Shown in pieces: positions 9,210-22,223 of a stretch of DNA of 64,000 nucleotides. Each line of letters begins with the position of its first letter. Positions within the stretch are counted from its first letter, which is position 1. This DNA comes from Capniomyces stellatus (Eukaryota; Kickxellomycota; Harpellomycetes; Harpellales; Legeriomycetaceae): NCBI GenBank assembly GCA_001661515.1, contig LUVW01000003.1, positions 574,066 through 638,065 on the forward strand, read 5' to 3'. The position numbers and the translations under genes are program-made. A model generated the notes under the pieces. The model did no database searches and was not told the origin of the DNA. It worked only from the letters and a program-made list of their open reading frames with translations.

Positions 9210-12200
9210 ATGAAGAATCTCGTTATTTCTGTTCAGCAGCAAGTTAAGCTGGAGACGGTGGCCGAAGACAAGAGTCGATTGGATTTAAGCGATTCGATTA
9301 CTCAGGGGAAATTAACGATAGATAGCGACAAAAAGTATAGCTACACGATAACAGGGTCTGAAGATGGGACAGAGTACTTGGCACGCTTTTTGTCTGATCC
9401 TAATGTAGGTTAATACTTGTACTGTTGTGGAATATTTTTTTTTTTATTTGTAAAGGGAAATTAAAATGGCAAGGATGATTTGGGATTGATATGATTTTAA
9501 TTGGGAAATAAGAGGAATTAATTGGAAATGAATGTTGGGACTTGTAAATAGAAAAGGGTAGGGGGGCTACAAATCATAGCAGAGCTTCCATTCATATCAG
9601 AGTTCGATAGGGTTGTGGGATTCAAGTATCTTGCAGAGCTGGACAGTGTTTATGTGAGTTCATCAAGTGGGATGATTTACACGCTTGATCTTAGAGGTAT
9701 TGGTATGGGAGAGCGACAAGCTAGCAATACGGTGAGTTTTTGGTTGGGAATTAGACTAGAATGGATATATTGGCATGTTTACTGTTTGTTTGTGTGGTAG
9801 TTTGTCAAGAGTGATAAAAAAAAAATGAAAAAAAAAAGTTGGCGATATTTACAATGATGAATATGATGATATTGGTAGTTTGAGTTGGTTGGATCATTTG
9901 AGTTTGGTATCAAAACAAGCGAGTGGAGTCCAGACGAAGAATTGTTGGCGATTATAACGGGAGAGGACAAGGTTGTGCTGTTGAATTCGGAGTTTGATAT
10001 GGTTTTTGAGGGAGAGACGCTTGTTGACAGTTCAGCACCAGGTAAAATATTATAGATATATAAAGAGACTAAAATAGAGGCAGTTTTTAAGCGCAGAAAA
10101 AAAAAAAAAGTAAACTTGATTATATTAGGGGTGGTGGTGGTGGTGGTGAAAATAGAGATAAGGGAGATTAAAAGGGAATAATAATGTGGACTTGATAGAT
10201 GGATTTGTGAGTGTTGGATGGGGTAAAAAAGAAACGCAATTCCACGGAAAAGAGGGTAAAGAGGCGGCAAAGAAGGATGTTGGGGATGTAGAGGGGAGAA
10301 TATCGGAGAATGATGATGGCAGGCCAAGGATATCGTGGCGAGGAGACGGAACGAGTTTTGCGATAAGTTTGAAGGGGAAGAACTGTAGAGTTATTCAAAC
10401 GTACTCGAGCGATGGGAGATTGCAGAGTGTTAGCGAGAAGATAGAATGCCTGGAGCACAACTTGGCATGGAAACCAAGTGGGGCGATAATAGCAGGGACA
10501 GAGAAACTGGGACATGTGTACAGAGTGGTATTTTACGAAAGAAACGGGCTAAGACATCACGAGTTTGACTTGGGAAATCACGTGAAGAGGGTGGTGGGAT
10601 TGTACTGGAATGTAAACTCAGCGGTGTTGGCGGTAGTGGCTGAGGTTAGTGTAGGAGATAACGGAGAGACTTTGAGTTGTGTGCAGTTGTGGCAGAGCGG
10701 AAACTACCATTGGTATCTGAAGCAAGAGATGATGGACGAGGAGCTTGGGGGAGAGGTGGAAAGCTTTATGTGGGATGTTGAGGATGCCAACTTGGTTCAC
10801 ATGACAGTGAATGGAAGGGATGAGAGTGGGACAGTTGGCAGAAGAATGTACAGCCAGATCAAGCTGAGCAGCAGCGCGTGTGTGTCGAAGGTGAGTTCGG
10901 AGAAGAGCAGTGCGGTAGCAGCAGTGATAGACGCAGGTAAGCTGCTAGTGACTCCCTTTGGGATGGCAAATGTTCCACCACCAATGAGTCTGTATACATT
11001 GGAGACAAAAGCGGCTGACGGGACCAGGAATTCGACAAGCAGCAGAAGCGTGGCTATGGCAGGGTTTGGAAGTGGGAACTGGATTGGAGTGCTGGGAGGA
11101 GGAGGTAAAAGTGTGCAGCTGTACTCGGTTGGAGACTCGGCAAAGTCGGTAGGGTTGGCGGTGAGGCCAGAGTATTTGGGAACCGTTGCGATTCCGCAGG
11201 AAATGGAGCTGGAAAATGGAAATATGACCAGTAGATTTATTGGGAGACAAGTGGTTTGGCCACAGACCGATCGAGTTCTGGTATTGGGACTTGTTTATGT
11301 TGACGGGATTGAGGCAGGATTTGATGCAGTTGTCAGTTTGCCGGTTAAACTAGGGTCGGATGAAGCAAGCGAGGGCAGTGTTGCGGTCAGAGTGTTTGAT
11401 GGTATTGAGGGAGTGGGGAACAGTCCAGTTCTTTGCCTAGTCAATTGTCCACACGCCAGAAAAAACCTGATGGTATGCGGAAATGGTGACATTTATGAGG
11501 TGGATGCTGGTGATCTGGATACCATTGTAAGGCTGGACGTCAGTCTGACAGAACCAACATCTAATGTAGATGCAGTACTGGTTAATGTTGATGGTGATGG
11601 TGATGATAGTGGTGGTGATAGCAATTATGAGCTGGCAGTGATTTCATTGACAGAAAGAAACATGTTGAGCATAAATAATGAGCTGGTGACGCCAGCCTGT
11701 ACATCGTTTTACCTTCGCAACGACTTTGTAGTGCTGACAACCTCCTCGCATTACCTGCACTTTATGCCCATTACGAACAAGTTTTTCACAAGTTACCAGC
11801 AAACAAGCTTTGAAGAAGGAGTTGTTGGGGAGTTGAAGAGAAAGGTTGAAAGGGGTAGCGAGATTGTGGTGGTTCATCCGGTTGGCGACTCGGTGGTGAT
11901 GCAGATGCCACGAGGAAACTTGGAGACGGTTCGACCAAGAGCGTTGGTGCTGTCGATGATCAGAAAGTACATTGATAGGCTAGACTACCGTAGTGCGTTT
12001 TTGGCGTGCAGAACAAACAGAGTTGATTTGGGGATTTTGTTTTCTCACAACCTGGACATGTTCAAGGCAAAAATCGATTTGGTAGTTGAACAGATCAACG
12101 AAACCGAGTATCTAAACCTACTGATTTCAAGTTTCAACACCAACATGAACTCAAGAGCCAAGGCCGGAATATCCAGTGCCGCCAACAAGCACTACGAAGC

Positions 12201-13986
12201 AACTGAGCAGGAAAAACTGGCTGATCTGACAACAAACGAGTTGTGTGAACTGACCAGAAACAGTTTGCAAAAGCTTGGTGCTGGCAAGAACCTGAAACCG
12301 ATACTCACCACTTTTGTGTGCCAGTCGCCTCCAAGAATCGAAAGCGCCTTGCTGATGCTGACTGGAATGAATAGCAAGCAGTCGGTGCAGTCGGAAGCCA
12401 TCAGCTACCTGCTGTTTCTAGTTGACCACGAAAAGGTGTACCAAAGCGCTTTAGGTCTGTATGATTTGGGCTTGGCACTGTTGGTTGCGCAGAAGGGCCA
12501 GCACGACCCGAGAGAGTACCTGGGGCTACTGGCCAAGTGGAACCAGATTCCCGATAAGGACTACATGAAGTACCTGATAGACTCGTTTTTAGGCCGCGTT
12601 GAGTCTGCCATTGTCCACTTGTCCGCGTGGCTCAAGACAGTTATCGGTAAACATGGTAGTTCCAAACCTGACTTTGATGTGCTAGAACTTCTAGACAACC
12701 CTACTGAGAACCAAATCGTCCAAAACTCCGCAACGTTTTCGACAACCGCAACAGTTCAGCAGTGTTGGGAAGTGTACTACTACTTTGTCAAGACCAACAA
12801 GCTGTACAAGCAGGCTTTGAACCAAATGAAACCTTTCAACTCGGCCTTCTACACCCGTCTTTGCTTTGTCTACGCCAACTATTTGAAATCCGATCTCAAG
12901 GACTACATCAACAGCGCTGTTTACTACACCGCTGCAAACCGCAGAACAGACGCTATTGCTTCATACAAGCTTGCTAACATGTGGTCAGAGGCCCTCACTA
13001 TAGCTACTGACCCGCAGTCTGCCTATTCGAACGCCCAGATCCAAGACTTGGCTGTTGCTCTGGCCTCCCAAATCATCACTGAAGCCAAGCCCAAACCCGA
13101 CAGTTCCGCTGCTGCTCCTGGCGAGCCAATGTATGACCAAAGGTCTTTAAGGAGCATTGAAGCCTCTAGAATCGTATTTGATTACACTACCAACGTGGAG
13201 CTGGGCGTGTCTTACTTGGTTAAAGGGATGAACTGGTCAGAATCTATTCGGATGGCGCTCAAGTACAACCAACCAAACCTCATCCAAACCCTGATTTATC
13301 CCAGCCTTATCGAGTCGCACGAACAACTGCTTGATGACATAACCGAAACCCACACTCAACTCGTTGAAAAAATCGATCGCCTCAAACAACTCCGTTTGAT
13401 CCCGCTAAACCAAATTGCCGGTAGTCTGATGCCAACATACAACAACAACGATAACGACAACCTAGAAAACATCGATGTTATGAGTGATACCGCTTCAATG
13501 GCGTCACAATACTCTGTATACACTGTTCAAACTAACAAAACCGGATTGTCATCTAGCTCCAAATCTTCTAAACTGTCAAAGAAATCAAACTACACGTCTT
13601 CGTCAAGACAAAGAAAACGCGAACTTAAAAAAAAACAACGCGGAAGAAAGGGTACCATCTACGAAGAATCATACCTCGTTGGCTCCATTTCCAGATCCAT
13701 CCTCAAAATCTCCAACTTGGCTAAATTTGAAATCGCAAACTTCAACCTCTCCCTAATCCAGTTTGGACACGACTCTAATGCCACCTCCATTCAGTCCAAG
13801 TTTATCGAGTTGGTTGATTTTGCCAATTCTATCATTGACTTTGTCTTTGCTAACCAACGCATCATCGATGTCTCTTTTGGATACGGTGCTCATTCCTTTG
13901 ACAATGACGGCCCTGATAGCTCCAGCATCGCCTTGCCAACCCCTCCAACCATCAATAAATCATTCATCATCGACATTCTAACTTGA
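9210..13986 (+). CDS. ELP1: Elongator complex subunit 1 (IKI3/ELP1)
   Basis: ELP1 is the scaffold of the Elongator complex, which installs 5-carboxymethyl-type groups on wobble uridine of tRNAs. Four exons keep frame: 9210-9408, 9580-9731, 9879-10041 and 10199-13986, giving 1433 residues, about the usual length. Recognisable parts are the N-terminal WD40-type beta-propeller region with the family signature VGWGKKETQF, the ISWRGDG strand, ERNGLRH and the CVQLWQSGNYHWYLKQE strand. Next comes the C-terminal TPR-like helical region (MLGRVES-like DSFLGRVESA, YYFVKTNKLYKQAL, YTAANRRTDAI). A basic segment (SSRQRKRELKKKQRGRKG) followed by TIYEESYLV matches the conserved C-terminal tRNA-binding/dimerisation area. 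Intron 3 carries a (GGT)n run at about 10130-10148. The 5' half is G/A-rich and the 3' half C-rich on the coding strand. The exon 1 donor (AG|GTTAAT) is weaker than the rest and was chosen because it keeps the frame. Confidence 0.95.
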
Positions 13987-14016
13987 TTCCTTTTTTTTTT
14001 TTTTTTTTTTTTTNNN

Positions 14017-14049
<33 letters not shown>

Positions 14050-16034
14050 CGTACTTTTTTTTTCTTACTTTCTTACTTTCTTTCCTTATTTCTTTCTTTC
14101 TTTTTTTACTTTACTTTGTCAATTAAATTCCAAAATTTTCAATTTTTCTCTCACCACCGTTACCTCCAGTATCTGGTCTTTTTCAGCTGATAGCGCCCAT
14201 CTATTGGTTGTCAATATCTTTCTTTTTTGTTCACTTTGCAATTCTAACTTGCAGTTAACCGGCCTGTTTCAGATACCGTACAACCTTGATGTCTTCATAT
14301 AGCTATTTTTAGATTTTCTTTCTTTTTTTCTTTCTCGGTCTTTTCATATTCCGTTTGCAAATACATCAAAACTTCTACTTTTGGCTCTTTTTTTTCTTTT
14401 TAAATTTCACTCTATACTATTATTTATTACGCCTTTTATCAATCTCTTTCTTTTAGTATTTCATCATAGTTTATCATCATGTGTCTCTAAATACACCCAA
14501 AATACTTTTTATTTGCTACCAGCCATAGCTCTTGTTCTTTTCAGTTTTTTCAGTTTTTTTGTTAAACCCCAACATCAAGCATATACAAAGGACGCCTCAA
14601 ACATTTTGTCATTTACGACTAAATTGCGTCACATCATTACTAATTACTAATCTACATGTTAAGCAAATAATAGTTTTCAAATTACTTGAACGTCATGTCT
14701 ATTTATAAATATCTTTACCTTCCTCATCCATATTGACTGGCGTTACTATCTCTCAACCCAACTTTTTGACATTGTTGATTTATATATATTTATACTCGCT
14801 TATATTTTGAACGTTGCTCTTGGCTAGTTTTTACCATCTGAGCAAAAACAACCAAGACACTCCTTTCCTTTATCTCCTCCCCCTCCTCCCCCCACTCTTG
14901 TTAACACATTTACAAACACTTGCTATTCCAGTTTTGACTATATTCGTTTCTAAATTTACAAATCATTTGATCATTTATTTGAATTCACTCTTTTTCGTTG
15001 TGAAAGTTTGACTAATTCACGCCATTTATTAAACTCGCTCGGTATTTTATTAGTAATAATTCTCAACCATTATCACGAATGGTAATCCAGCACTTTATCA
15101 CCAACATTCAAGTCTATAAAGTATCAAGCTCACTATTTACTTGTAAAACCAACTTTACAACATTCAACCATCTTGTCTTCTTATTCTATTAATAATCTTT
15201 GCAAAATTCCCATGTTTAAACTCAAAAACTCCGCTAATTATAAAATATCGACGATTACATAACTTTTTTTACTGAGATTGGTAAAAACACCATCCCTTAA
15301 TTACAAGTCTTGCTACTAGACTAACTTTTAGCTTCTTTTTTCACCACTACACACACATGTTTACTTTTATTCTTATCGAAGCCCTGGTTACATTTCAAAT
15401 CTATTACCACACCCGTAGCCTAGCCCAGTAGAATAAACCCAATTGAACTATATTAACAAATCAGTCCATTACATTTGGTAATTTACAAACCTAAAACACC
15501 AACCATAAAATCATTGATTTTACACCCACCAAAGAAGAAAGAAAAATAAATTACAAACTTGCCTCGTCCAAAAATAACAATAAACTATTTAGAATGAAAA
15601 GAAAACATCTCAATAAATACACTTACCACATCCCCAACATCTTTGCCAATAACTAGCTTAAGCTTGTTGGTATAAACTGGTTTATCCATGCGATATCGCC
15701 TAGTCTAAATGACCTTCTACTTGCACATTTATTATTGTTAGTAGGCTGACCTAAAAACATTATATAAATATAGAAACTAGTAACGCAACTACTTTTTTCC
15801 TTTCATAAACCAATTTTTAAATAAATCGCCATTATAAAATTTAAAATTTATATATAAACACTTTTTTTCTTTTTGATCAAAGAGATATCAATTATCAAGT
15901 TTCCTGATCAGTACATAAACACCAGATTTCAAACTATCATATTCATCAACCTCCCCCACCACTTTACACAACACTTGAACTTTCCACTCGCAACTAATAC
16001 CAGACACAAACATTTGAGAAAGGAAAATAAAAAA
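13987..16034. other. Long intergenic region after ELP1
   Basis: The first 800 bases are T/C-rich (ELP1 3' flank). A poly(T) tract of about 56 positions with three Ns lies at 13991-14046. From about 15100 on, the composition becomes A/C-rich towards the secreted-protein gene. Short open frames here are low-complexity and not credible. No RNA gene was seen. Confidence 0.5.
13991..14046. repeat. Poly(T) tract interrupted by NNN
   Basis: T at 13991-14013, Ns at 14014-14016, T at 14017-14046. It starts a few bases after the ELP1 stop codon. The Ns mark an assembly join inside the homopolymer, so its true length is unknown. Confidence 0.9.
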
Positions 16035-17182
16035 ATGAAGGTTACAATCACATACTCACTACTAGCATCAATCTCAGTTATCCTTTCCGGAATCAGTCAA
16101 ACCGGCGCCGCTCCGATCATAGAAATAGGCAATAACGATTTGAAACTCTTTAGGTTCAGCGGTGTCATCATTAAAAACGCTGGTGGATATAAAAATCCCA
16201 ACTGTGTTAAAAAGACTTCAGAAAACAAAAACGAAAAAGACTTACTGTTTTGCTTTGACGAACCCACCAAGGAGGATACTGAAAACGCCATCGATAAAAT
16301 CATAAACGAGTTCATCAACAAAAGAAACGATGGTAATAAACCAACTCTTCTAAACTACAACTACCAATAGTATCTATCTCCATATTTAACAAACCAACAC
16401 GTATCGCACACCTCTTGTTAATAACCCCCCAACATGATCTCCCACCTTATAAACAATACTTTTTTTTCTTTCTTGTCACAATATAATTACTAATCCGGCT
16501 TTAAAATTCCAACAAAACATCATTAAACAATATAGATAGCAGCACAATAACCCATAGTACAGATACTACCACCACCGATAAAGATCAATCTGTTAACAAT
16601 GATGGTAATGCTGACAGTGAAAGCGATTCAGAAAGCAGCGATACAGATGTAGATATGGACACTGATGTAAACGTTGATTTAGACATTGATACAGACAATA
16701 CCGATACCACCGATACTACTGACGATATCGATGATGATGAAATAAATGACACTACTGACGACATCGACGATGATGAGGTCATTGCTCATACTGAAATCGC
16801 CAATTTCACCGACACCGCCGATGATGCTGATGATATTGAAGATACAGACGATACAGTCGATACAGATGATGATTTTGATGATGCTGATGATGCTGATGAT
16901 GCTGATGATGCTGATGATGCTGATGATGCTGATGATGCTGATGATGCTGATGATGCTGACGATGCTGATGATGTTGACGATGCTAATGATGTTGACGATG
17001 CTAATGATGTTGACGATGCTGATGCTGATGATGTTGACGATATTGGTGATACAGACAATGCTAATGATTCTGAAATCGCCGATGATGATGAAATCGATGA
17101 TTTAGAAAAAGCCAAAGGTTTAAGCTTGGACGACGAGTTACCAATAAATTTTGAAGACGAAGACGATGGTCAAGAAGATTAA
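16035..17182 (+). CDS. Secreted Asp-rich repeat protein
   Basis: Two exons fit best. Exon 1, 16035-16369, encodes a signal peptide (MKVTITYSLLASISVILSG, cleavage probably after GAA) and a roughly 85-residue domain with two cysteines. Its apparent stop codon TAG at 16368-16370 overlaps a GTATCT donor. Acceptor GATAG at 16535-16539 leads to exon 2, 16540-17182, joined in phase 2, giving 325 residues. Exon 2 begins Thr/Ser-rich and then becomes extremely acidic, with about ten DDA triplets (16877-16966) followed by DDVDDAND-type units. The C-terminus is less repetitive. The protein should be exported and strongly anionic, so it could bind calcium or coat surfaces, but no family is recognised. 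Alternatively the two exons are separate genes: a 111-residue secreted peptide and an acidic open frame whose first ATG is 16655. The splice model is favoured because the acidic frame is open right up to the acceptor. Confidence 0.7.
16877..16966 (+). repeat. 9-bp microsatellite GATGATGCT, about ten copies
   Basis: Ten near-perfect units encode Asp-Asp-Ala and decay downstream into GATGTTGAC and GCTAATGAT variants. The array lies inside the second exon of the Asp-rich secreted protein, so length changes stay in frame. Confidence 0.9.
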
Positions 17183-18351
17183 TATCAAAATATCAATTAC
17201 ACCAACACTTTTTTTTTCAAGTTTAGAGTTTGAGCTTTATGCTGTGAGCTGTATCTAGATATTTGTTTAACTTTATAATAACTATAAACAGTCCATGATT
17301 TAGTAAAGCACAAAGCTATTGAAGTGAGAGTACTGCTGAATTTGACTTTAATCCAACCATACTATACTTCTTGAACGTTTATAATTGGCTTCGTTGAGTA
17401 AATTTACCAAACAACAAACATATTTTCATAAAAAAAATGTTTGCGATGTTGCATATTGCTTTTAATACCATACCATCAATTGCAATAAATCGAATCGAGT
17501 TAATGATATGATATATAAACTCACTATACGTCACTGTGGCTAGTCAATAATGCAAAGTTGTGTCCCATTTATTCATATAAATAAGTTGAAAGGAAAGTTA
17601 ACTGGCATTTTGGTTCAAAGTTTCTATCCAGCAAAGCGTTTTGTACTCTTTGTTTTCTACAATTTTATGTCGATATGCAGTTTATTTATAAATGTTGTGG
17701 TGATTATTTAAGCGGTTTGTACGATCAGAGTAAAAAAAAACCCCCCAGGTATTTTTTTCCGTCACAGATGCACTACTGACATTTAGTGGGGTTTAGAGTC
17801 AAATATTTCTATTCTTCTGTGTTTCATCGCTTTTACTGTTTGCTCGTCGCTTAAAAATCCTCCTTTTCAATCTTTTTTTTTTAGGACTGCTGATTGTGCT
17901 TATTCTTGGCTTTTTTAAAAACGAATCGCAAGTATAATTATAGTTTTATTGTTGCTAATTTTTTTTATGGCAGAGATAAACGCGGGAAAATTAACACCCT
18001 ACTCGCGATTCAGTTGTCGGACGCCAATAATATTTTTGTGGATATTTGAAGATTTCGGGTGTCCTCAATCAGCCTTTTAAGTCTCTTGGATTCGTCCAAT
18101 GCATCCTATTCGGTTATACCACACAATGTCAATAGCCGCGCAGAATTTAATAAAAGGTATCCCAATTGCCGTAAGCCGTGCAGCAAACCCAAGAGTAGCA
18201 AATGAAAAGTGCAATTATATATGCATGTTTATAGAAGAGAAATAAACCTTGACGAGCTGGTTGTATCGTTCATCTTTATTTTCATTAGTTTCACTCATTT
18301 CGACATTGGATCTGCTTTCCTTGTCTTGCTAAATAAAATTAATTTCAAGGC
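17183..18351. other. Intergenic, nothing recognised
   Basis: AT-rich sequence with a short poly(A)/poly(C) junction at about 17732-17748. One 71-codon frame at 18209-18424 has no recognisable features and overlaps the possible minus-strand gene. No RNA gene or mobile element was recognised. Confidence 0.4.
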
Positions 18352-18915
18352 TCAGTTTAGTATTTTGGTCAGATATAAGGCGATGAGTGTTTTGGTTAGG
18401 AAAAAGTACAGATCAAAGTGCTAGGATAAATAAACTAAAACAGCAGCTCTCCAGTTAAATTAGAAGAAAAAAACCAAACTCAGTCAAACCAAACTCAACC
18501 AAACCAAAATTAGGGATGGACAAAAGATTGAATTATTCTTTGTTAAACATTAAACAAGAAAATAAAAGTAAGCAGACAGGCAGGTTAATTAATACTTACT
18601 TTGATCTTTTCTAAAGTTAGATTGATCGAGTCTTGATACTTTTTTACTGACTTTTCAACCGATTCAAAGTCCTGCTTAACATTGTTCCCAATTGGACTCG
18701 CATTTTGGCTCCTCGAGCCATCTTTGTTTAGCACTTTTAGTTTCACGTCTGAAATGGATTCCAAAAGCTCAAAGACATTATTACAAAGACTGTTGGCTAA
18801 ATCGGTATATGAAGCTTGAGCTTTGTTATTGACAGCCATATCTAATTCGTATGTTGTTGCTACTATCGATGGGGCCTGTAGAATAATTGCGAATATTACC
18901 TCTGACAAACAGGAT
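18352..18915 (-). CDS. Small hypothetical gene, 5' end unresolved
   Basis: A minus-strand frame from 18915 to 18600 follows a TTGTTTAG acceptor and ends at an ATCAAA|GTAAGT donor (18600/18599). A TCCTAG acceptor at 18423-18421 opens a final exon 18420-18352 that keeps frame and stops at TGA. The encoded piece starts with a hydrophobic stretch (VIFAIILQAPSIVA), which may be the end of a signal peptide or membrane segment. It continues as a helical, Ser/Asn/Lys-rich region, and the last exon is hydrophobic (LYFFLTKTLIALYL). No start codon exists in the first visible exon, so an upstream exon is needed and was not found. It may be a gene fragment. No family was recognised. Confidence 0.35.
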
Positions 18916-20395
18916 CTAAACAATTGATATTAAATGAAGTAAATCGATATACCACTCTGATTACTTTAAATGGATAAATACATATTCGTTCGAGTATAAA
19001 AAACGAACAAAACAGTTGAGTGATGAAATATTTACTTGCTAACACTTGAACACTTTTGGCAGATTTTATTTAAATTGAGAAATCAGCCTGGATTCAAGTA
19101 ATGTCTTTACTTTCGAGTAAGGAATCTCAGCTCGATTATTAAAATGAACCCCAAATTGAATTTCATTAAAAATAAAAATAAATGAACCTCAAATCGGTAA
19201 TACAACCAATAATAATGTAGAAAAGATACAACCAATAAGCACAATTCTTGTTGTTTTGCAGTTATGAACGCTGGGTTTTAGACGTTAAATGATGGATAGT
19301 TTGCTTACTTTAAGAGAACGACTAAATTGCATCAAACAGAGACTATAGTTTATAATTTCTATATATACACAGAGATCCAAACTCTGCCGATTAGAGGACC
19401 AACATGTGCAGGAAAATTCTGGTAAAACAAACTGGTACATTTTTTGCACTGCAATACAGAAATCTAACAGGAATATTTTGACTTTCAGACTCAAAGCAGC
19501 TAGAATAAACATCCTTGTTCTTGATCATGTGTCTGAATAAAGAATAAAAATAGACGGATATATTCAACAACCAACGCTGGTGTTGTGGGTTTGATTTTTC
19601 TCCTGAGTCCTGGGCTCTGAATCAAGTTGCCACTGGAAAAACGTTTTTAATTGTTGACCAACAACGGCGCCTGTATATACAAGAATGCAAAATCATTTCC
19701 TTCTTCTTTGGCAGTCCATTCTAAGAAAAATATGCACTTTGTGGATTGCCAAATATACGATTAAAGGCAGGTTTACGTTACTTAAAGTGTGGTCTAGGTA
19801 TTTCCGTTTGGCAAGCTTCAAAGTAAGTGTTATGTAGTGTTGGCTGATCTCTAAAAAATTCCCTGCTATCCGTCAGTAATACTTCTATACAAAAGTTACC
19901 ATTTGTTGAATTCCAATAGATATTTCCAAGGTTTGTGGCGGTTTGCTGTGAAATCGAAAAGGCTGGTTTTGAAACTCTGCATAAATATTCAAGACTTTGA
20001 TAAGTTGCAAATAAACCATCAAACCTGATAATCTTTTCAACAGAGTTTGATTGAGTACAAAATACACGGCTTATTTACAAATTGGCAACATAAAGTCAAA
20101 CTGTGCACAAACAAAACAAATGGCATGTGTTTACGAGCACTAAGACTTGCTCTGATAGATAGCCTAAATCTAAAGGATGAACTTCAGTTTAATAAAAAAA
20201 AAAGCTTAAAAACCTAAATGTTAGTTAAAAATAGCTTAATTAAACCAAAGTCGGGTTAAAAATCACTAGTGTTGTGGTGTACACAATATACATCTACACA
20301 AAAATATAAAAGTATTGTTTATTACAAATGACTGTTTCTATAGTCTGGCAGCCCTGGCTGAGCTAAAAAGTCGAACAGAAACATGATAATACAAC

Positions 20396-20464
20396 ATTAG
20401 TCAACACGTCATTAGTCAACACATCATTAGTCAAAACGACAATGGTCAAAAAGGTACTAGTCAG
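20396..20464. repeat. 15-bp tandem repeat, 4-5 copies
   Basis: Units ATTAGTCAACACGTC, ATTAGTCAACACATC, ATTAGTCAAAACGAC, AATGGTCAAAAAGGT and a partial ACTAGTCA follow each other, diverging to the right. Confidence 0.85.
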
Positions 20465-21154
20465 TGTGCGCGTAAGTATTTGGTGTTATGTTTGCATATC
20501 AATGTGTGTGTGTGTGTGTTAATTTATGTATATTCAATGTTTATGTGAGTCGGTCAAAGTAAATGTTTGATTTGATTATTAATTATGTGCTATACACTAA
20601 ACTCGATAAAGTGCCAAAAGCGAAAATAGTGGTCAAATAAAAGGAAGTGTGATATAAAATAAAATAAAAAGGGGAGGGTGATACTATTCACTTTTGTAAC
20701 CGCTCGCATTATTTACTGCCTTTACATTGTTTTTTTTTTTCAATGGTTTTATTTCTTCAAAAGATAGAATTGATACTTGATGTAAAAAATATGGAATTGA
20801 TGTACATTAATCGGAACTCCTTGGATAATATCACTGCTAATTTGAATACACAAAAAGGGCATTAAAAAACATAATAGCGCAGATCAAAATTAAAGCGAAA
20901 ACAAGCCATTCCAGATGTTACTAATATTTGCAAAATCAATGCCAAAAAGGCATCACGTACACTCATAGACCAAAAAGTGATATATTACAAATTCGGTACT
21001 CAGGAGATGGGTGGTGTGGTGTAATAATTAGGGGGTTATGCTCAATACAAGCAAATACAGTTTGCAAGAGTTTAGAAGAAAAAAAATCAAGTGTTGAAGT
21101 TATTTAAAGATCAAAAAAAATAAAATAAACAAACAAAAACCAAACAAATAAAAC

Positions 21155-21203
21155 CAAAAAATAAAAAATAAAAAATAAAAAATAAAAAATAAAAAATAAA
21201 AAT
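21155..21203. repeat. AAAAAAT microsatellite
   Basis: About six 7-base units in an A-rich region upstream of CDC24. Confidence 0.8.
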
Positions 21204-22223
21204 AAAAGAAGGAAAAAAGAATAAAAGTAAAAAAAAGAGTAAAAAATAAAAAGAAGAAAAAAGAAAAAATAGAAAAAGAAAAAAAGAAAGAAAAACAATA
21301 GCGATAATAAGGTTGTTGAATAAAAAAAATGAAATTTGAAATTTGAAAGTAGCCACAAAAAAAACACAAGCTTGAAAATTACATTATTATTGTTTAGTAA
21401 TTTGCTAACTTTCAAGAAAAAAGCGAGGTTAAATGGTTATTTGAGGCCTCTAAATTTGGTTCGAATTTAAAAAAATTAATGCAGATCTTTGAATTAAATA
21501 AATAAGAAAGGAATTACTTAATAATTGCTATAAATAATACATGTAGAGAAAGTAAAACAAAGATTACTAATAATAACTAGGAAACCAAAGCTGGTTCATA
21601 GTTCACAATTAAAGCAAAAAAAGATTAAGCAGTTTTTTTGTAAAGCGTCCAAATTACTAATTGAAAATTTAGAATTTATTTCGCTCAGTTCCTAGCTTAA
21701 AAAAAAAACAAAAAGTCAACGTTTTGCTAATATTTTTGTCTTGAAGCTGTACAATTAATTTCTGTAAAATTAAAGTCGATTCTAGCTAAATTTAATTTAC
21801 AAAGTAAAAATATTAAACACACATACGCACATAGTACATTTAATTCAGCCAAGGTGTAGCAGGACATCACTACAGAAAGGCAAAACAAAAACGAACAAAA
21901 AAAAAAAAACAAAGTCGAGACAGTACGTATCGAACGCACCGGCAATAGACACCAGTAAACACTGAATTTAAATCGCAGTCGAGGAGATAAAGTAAAAGTA
22001 TATTGCAGATTTAAGGGGGCGTCGATAAGATTAAGGGGAATAAAGTAAATAAAAACAAAAGCATAGTGAAGCACGCAAACCAAAAACAAAAAGCAAAAGT
22101 AAGCGAGAATAGAGGCAATAAAAACACAATAAATTATTTTTTTGAAATGAAGGCAGAGACAAAGGCAAAGGTTTGTTCTTGGGTTGAATATGTGAATAAC
22201 TTGTGATGATAATGAAATAGAGA

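Larger units (their letters stand above)
18916..22223. other. Long intergenic region upstream of CDC24
   Basis: Contains a 15-bp tandem array (20396-20464), a TG run near 20507-20520, an AAAAAAT array (21155-21203) and, from about 21060 to 22200, strongly A/G-rich sequence on the CDC24 coding strand. A 75-codon minus-strand frame at 19285-19512 ends at a possible donor but has no protein-like features. The poly-Phe/Tyr frames antisense to the A-rich region are composition artefacts. Confidence 0.45.

Noticed and set aside
21100..21415. Phe/Tyr-rich minus-strand membrane-like frames
   Set aside because: They translate A-rich microsatellite DNA upstream of CDC24.
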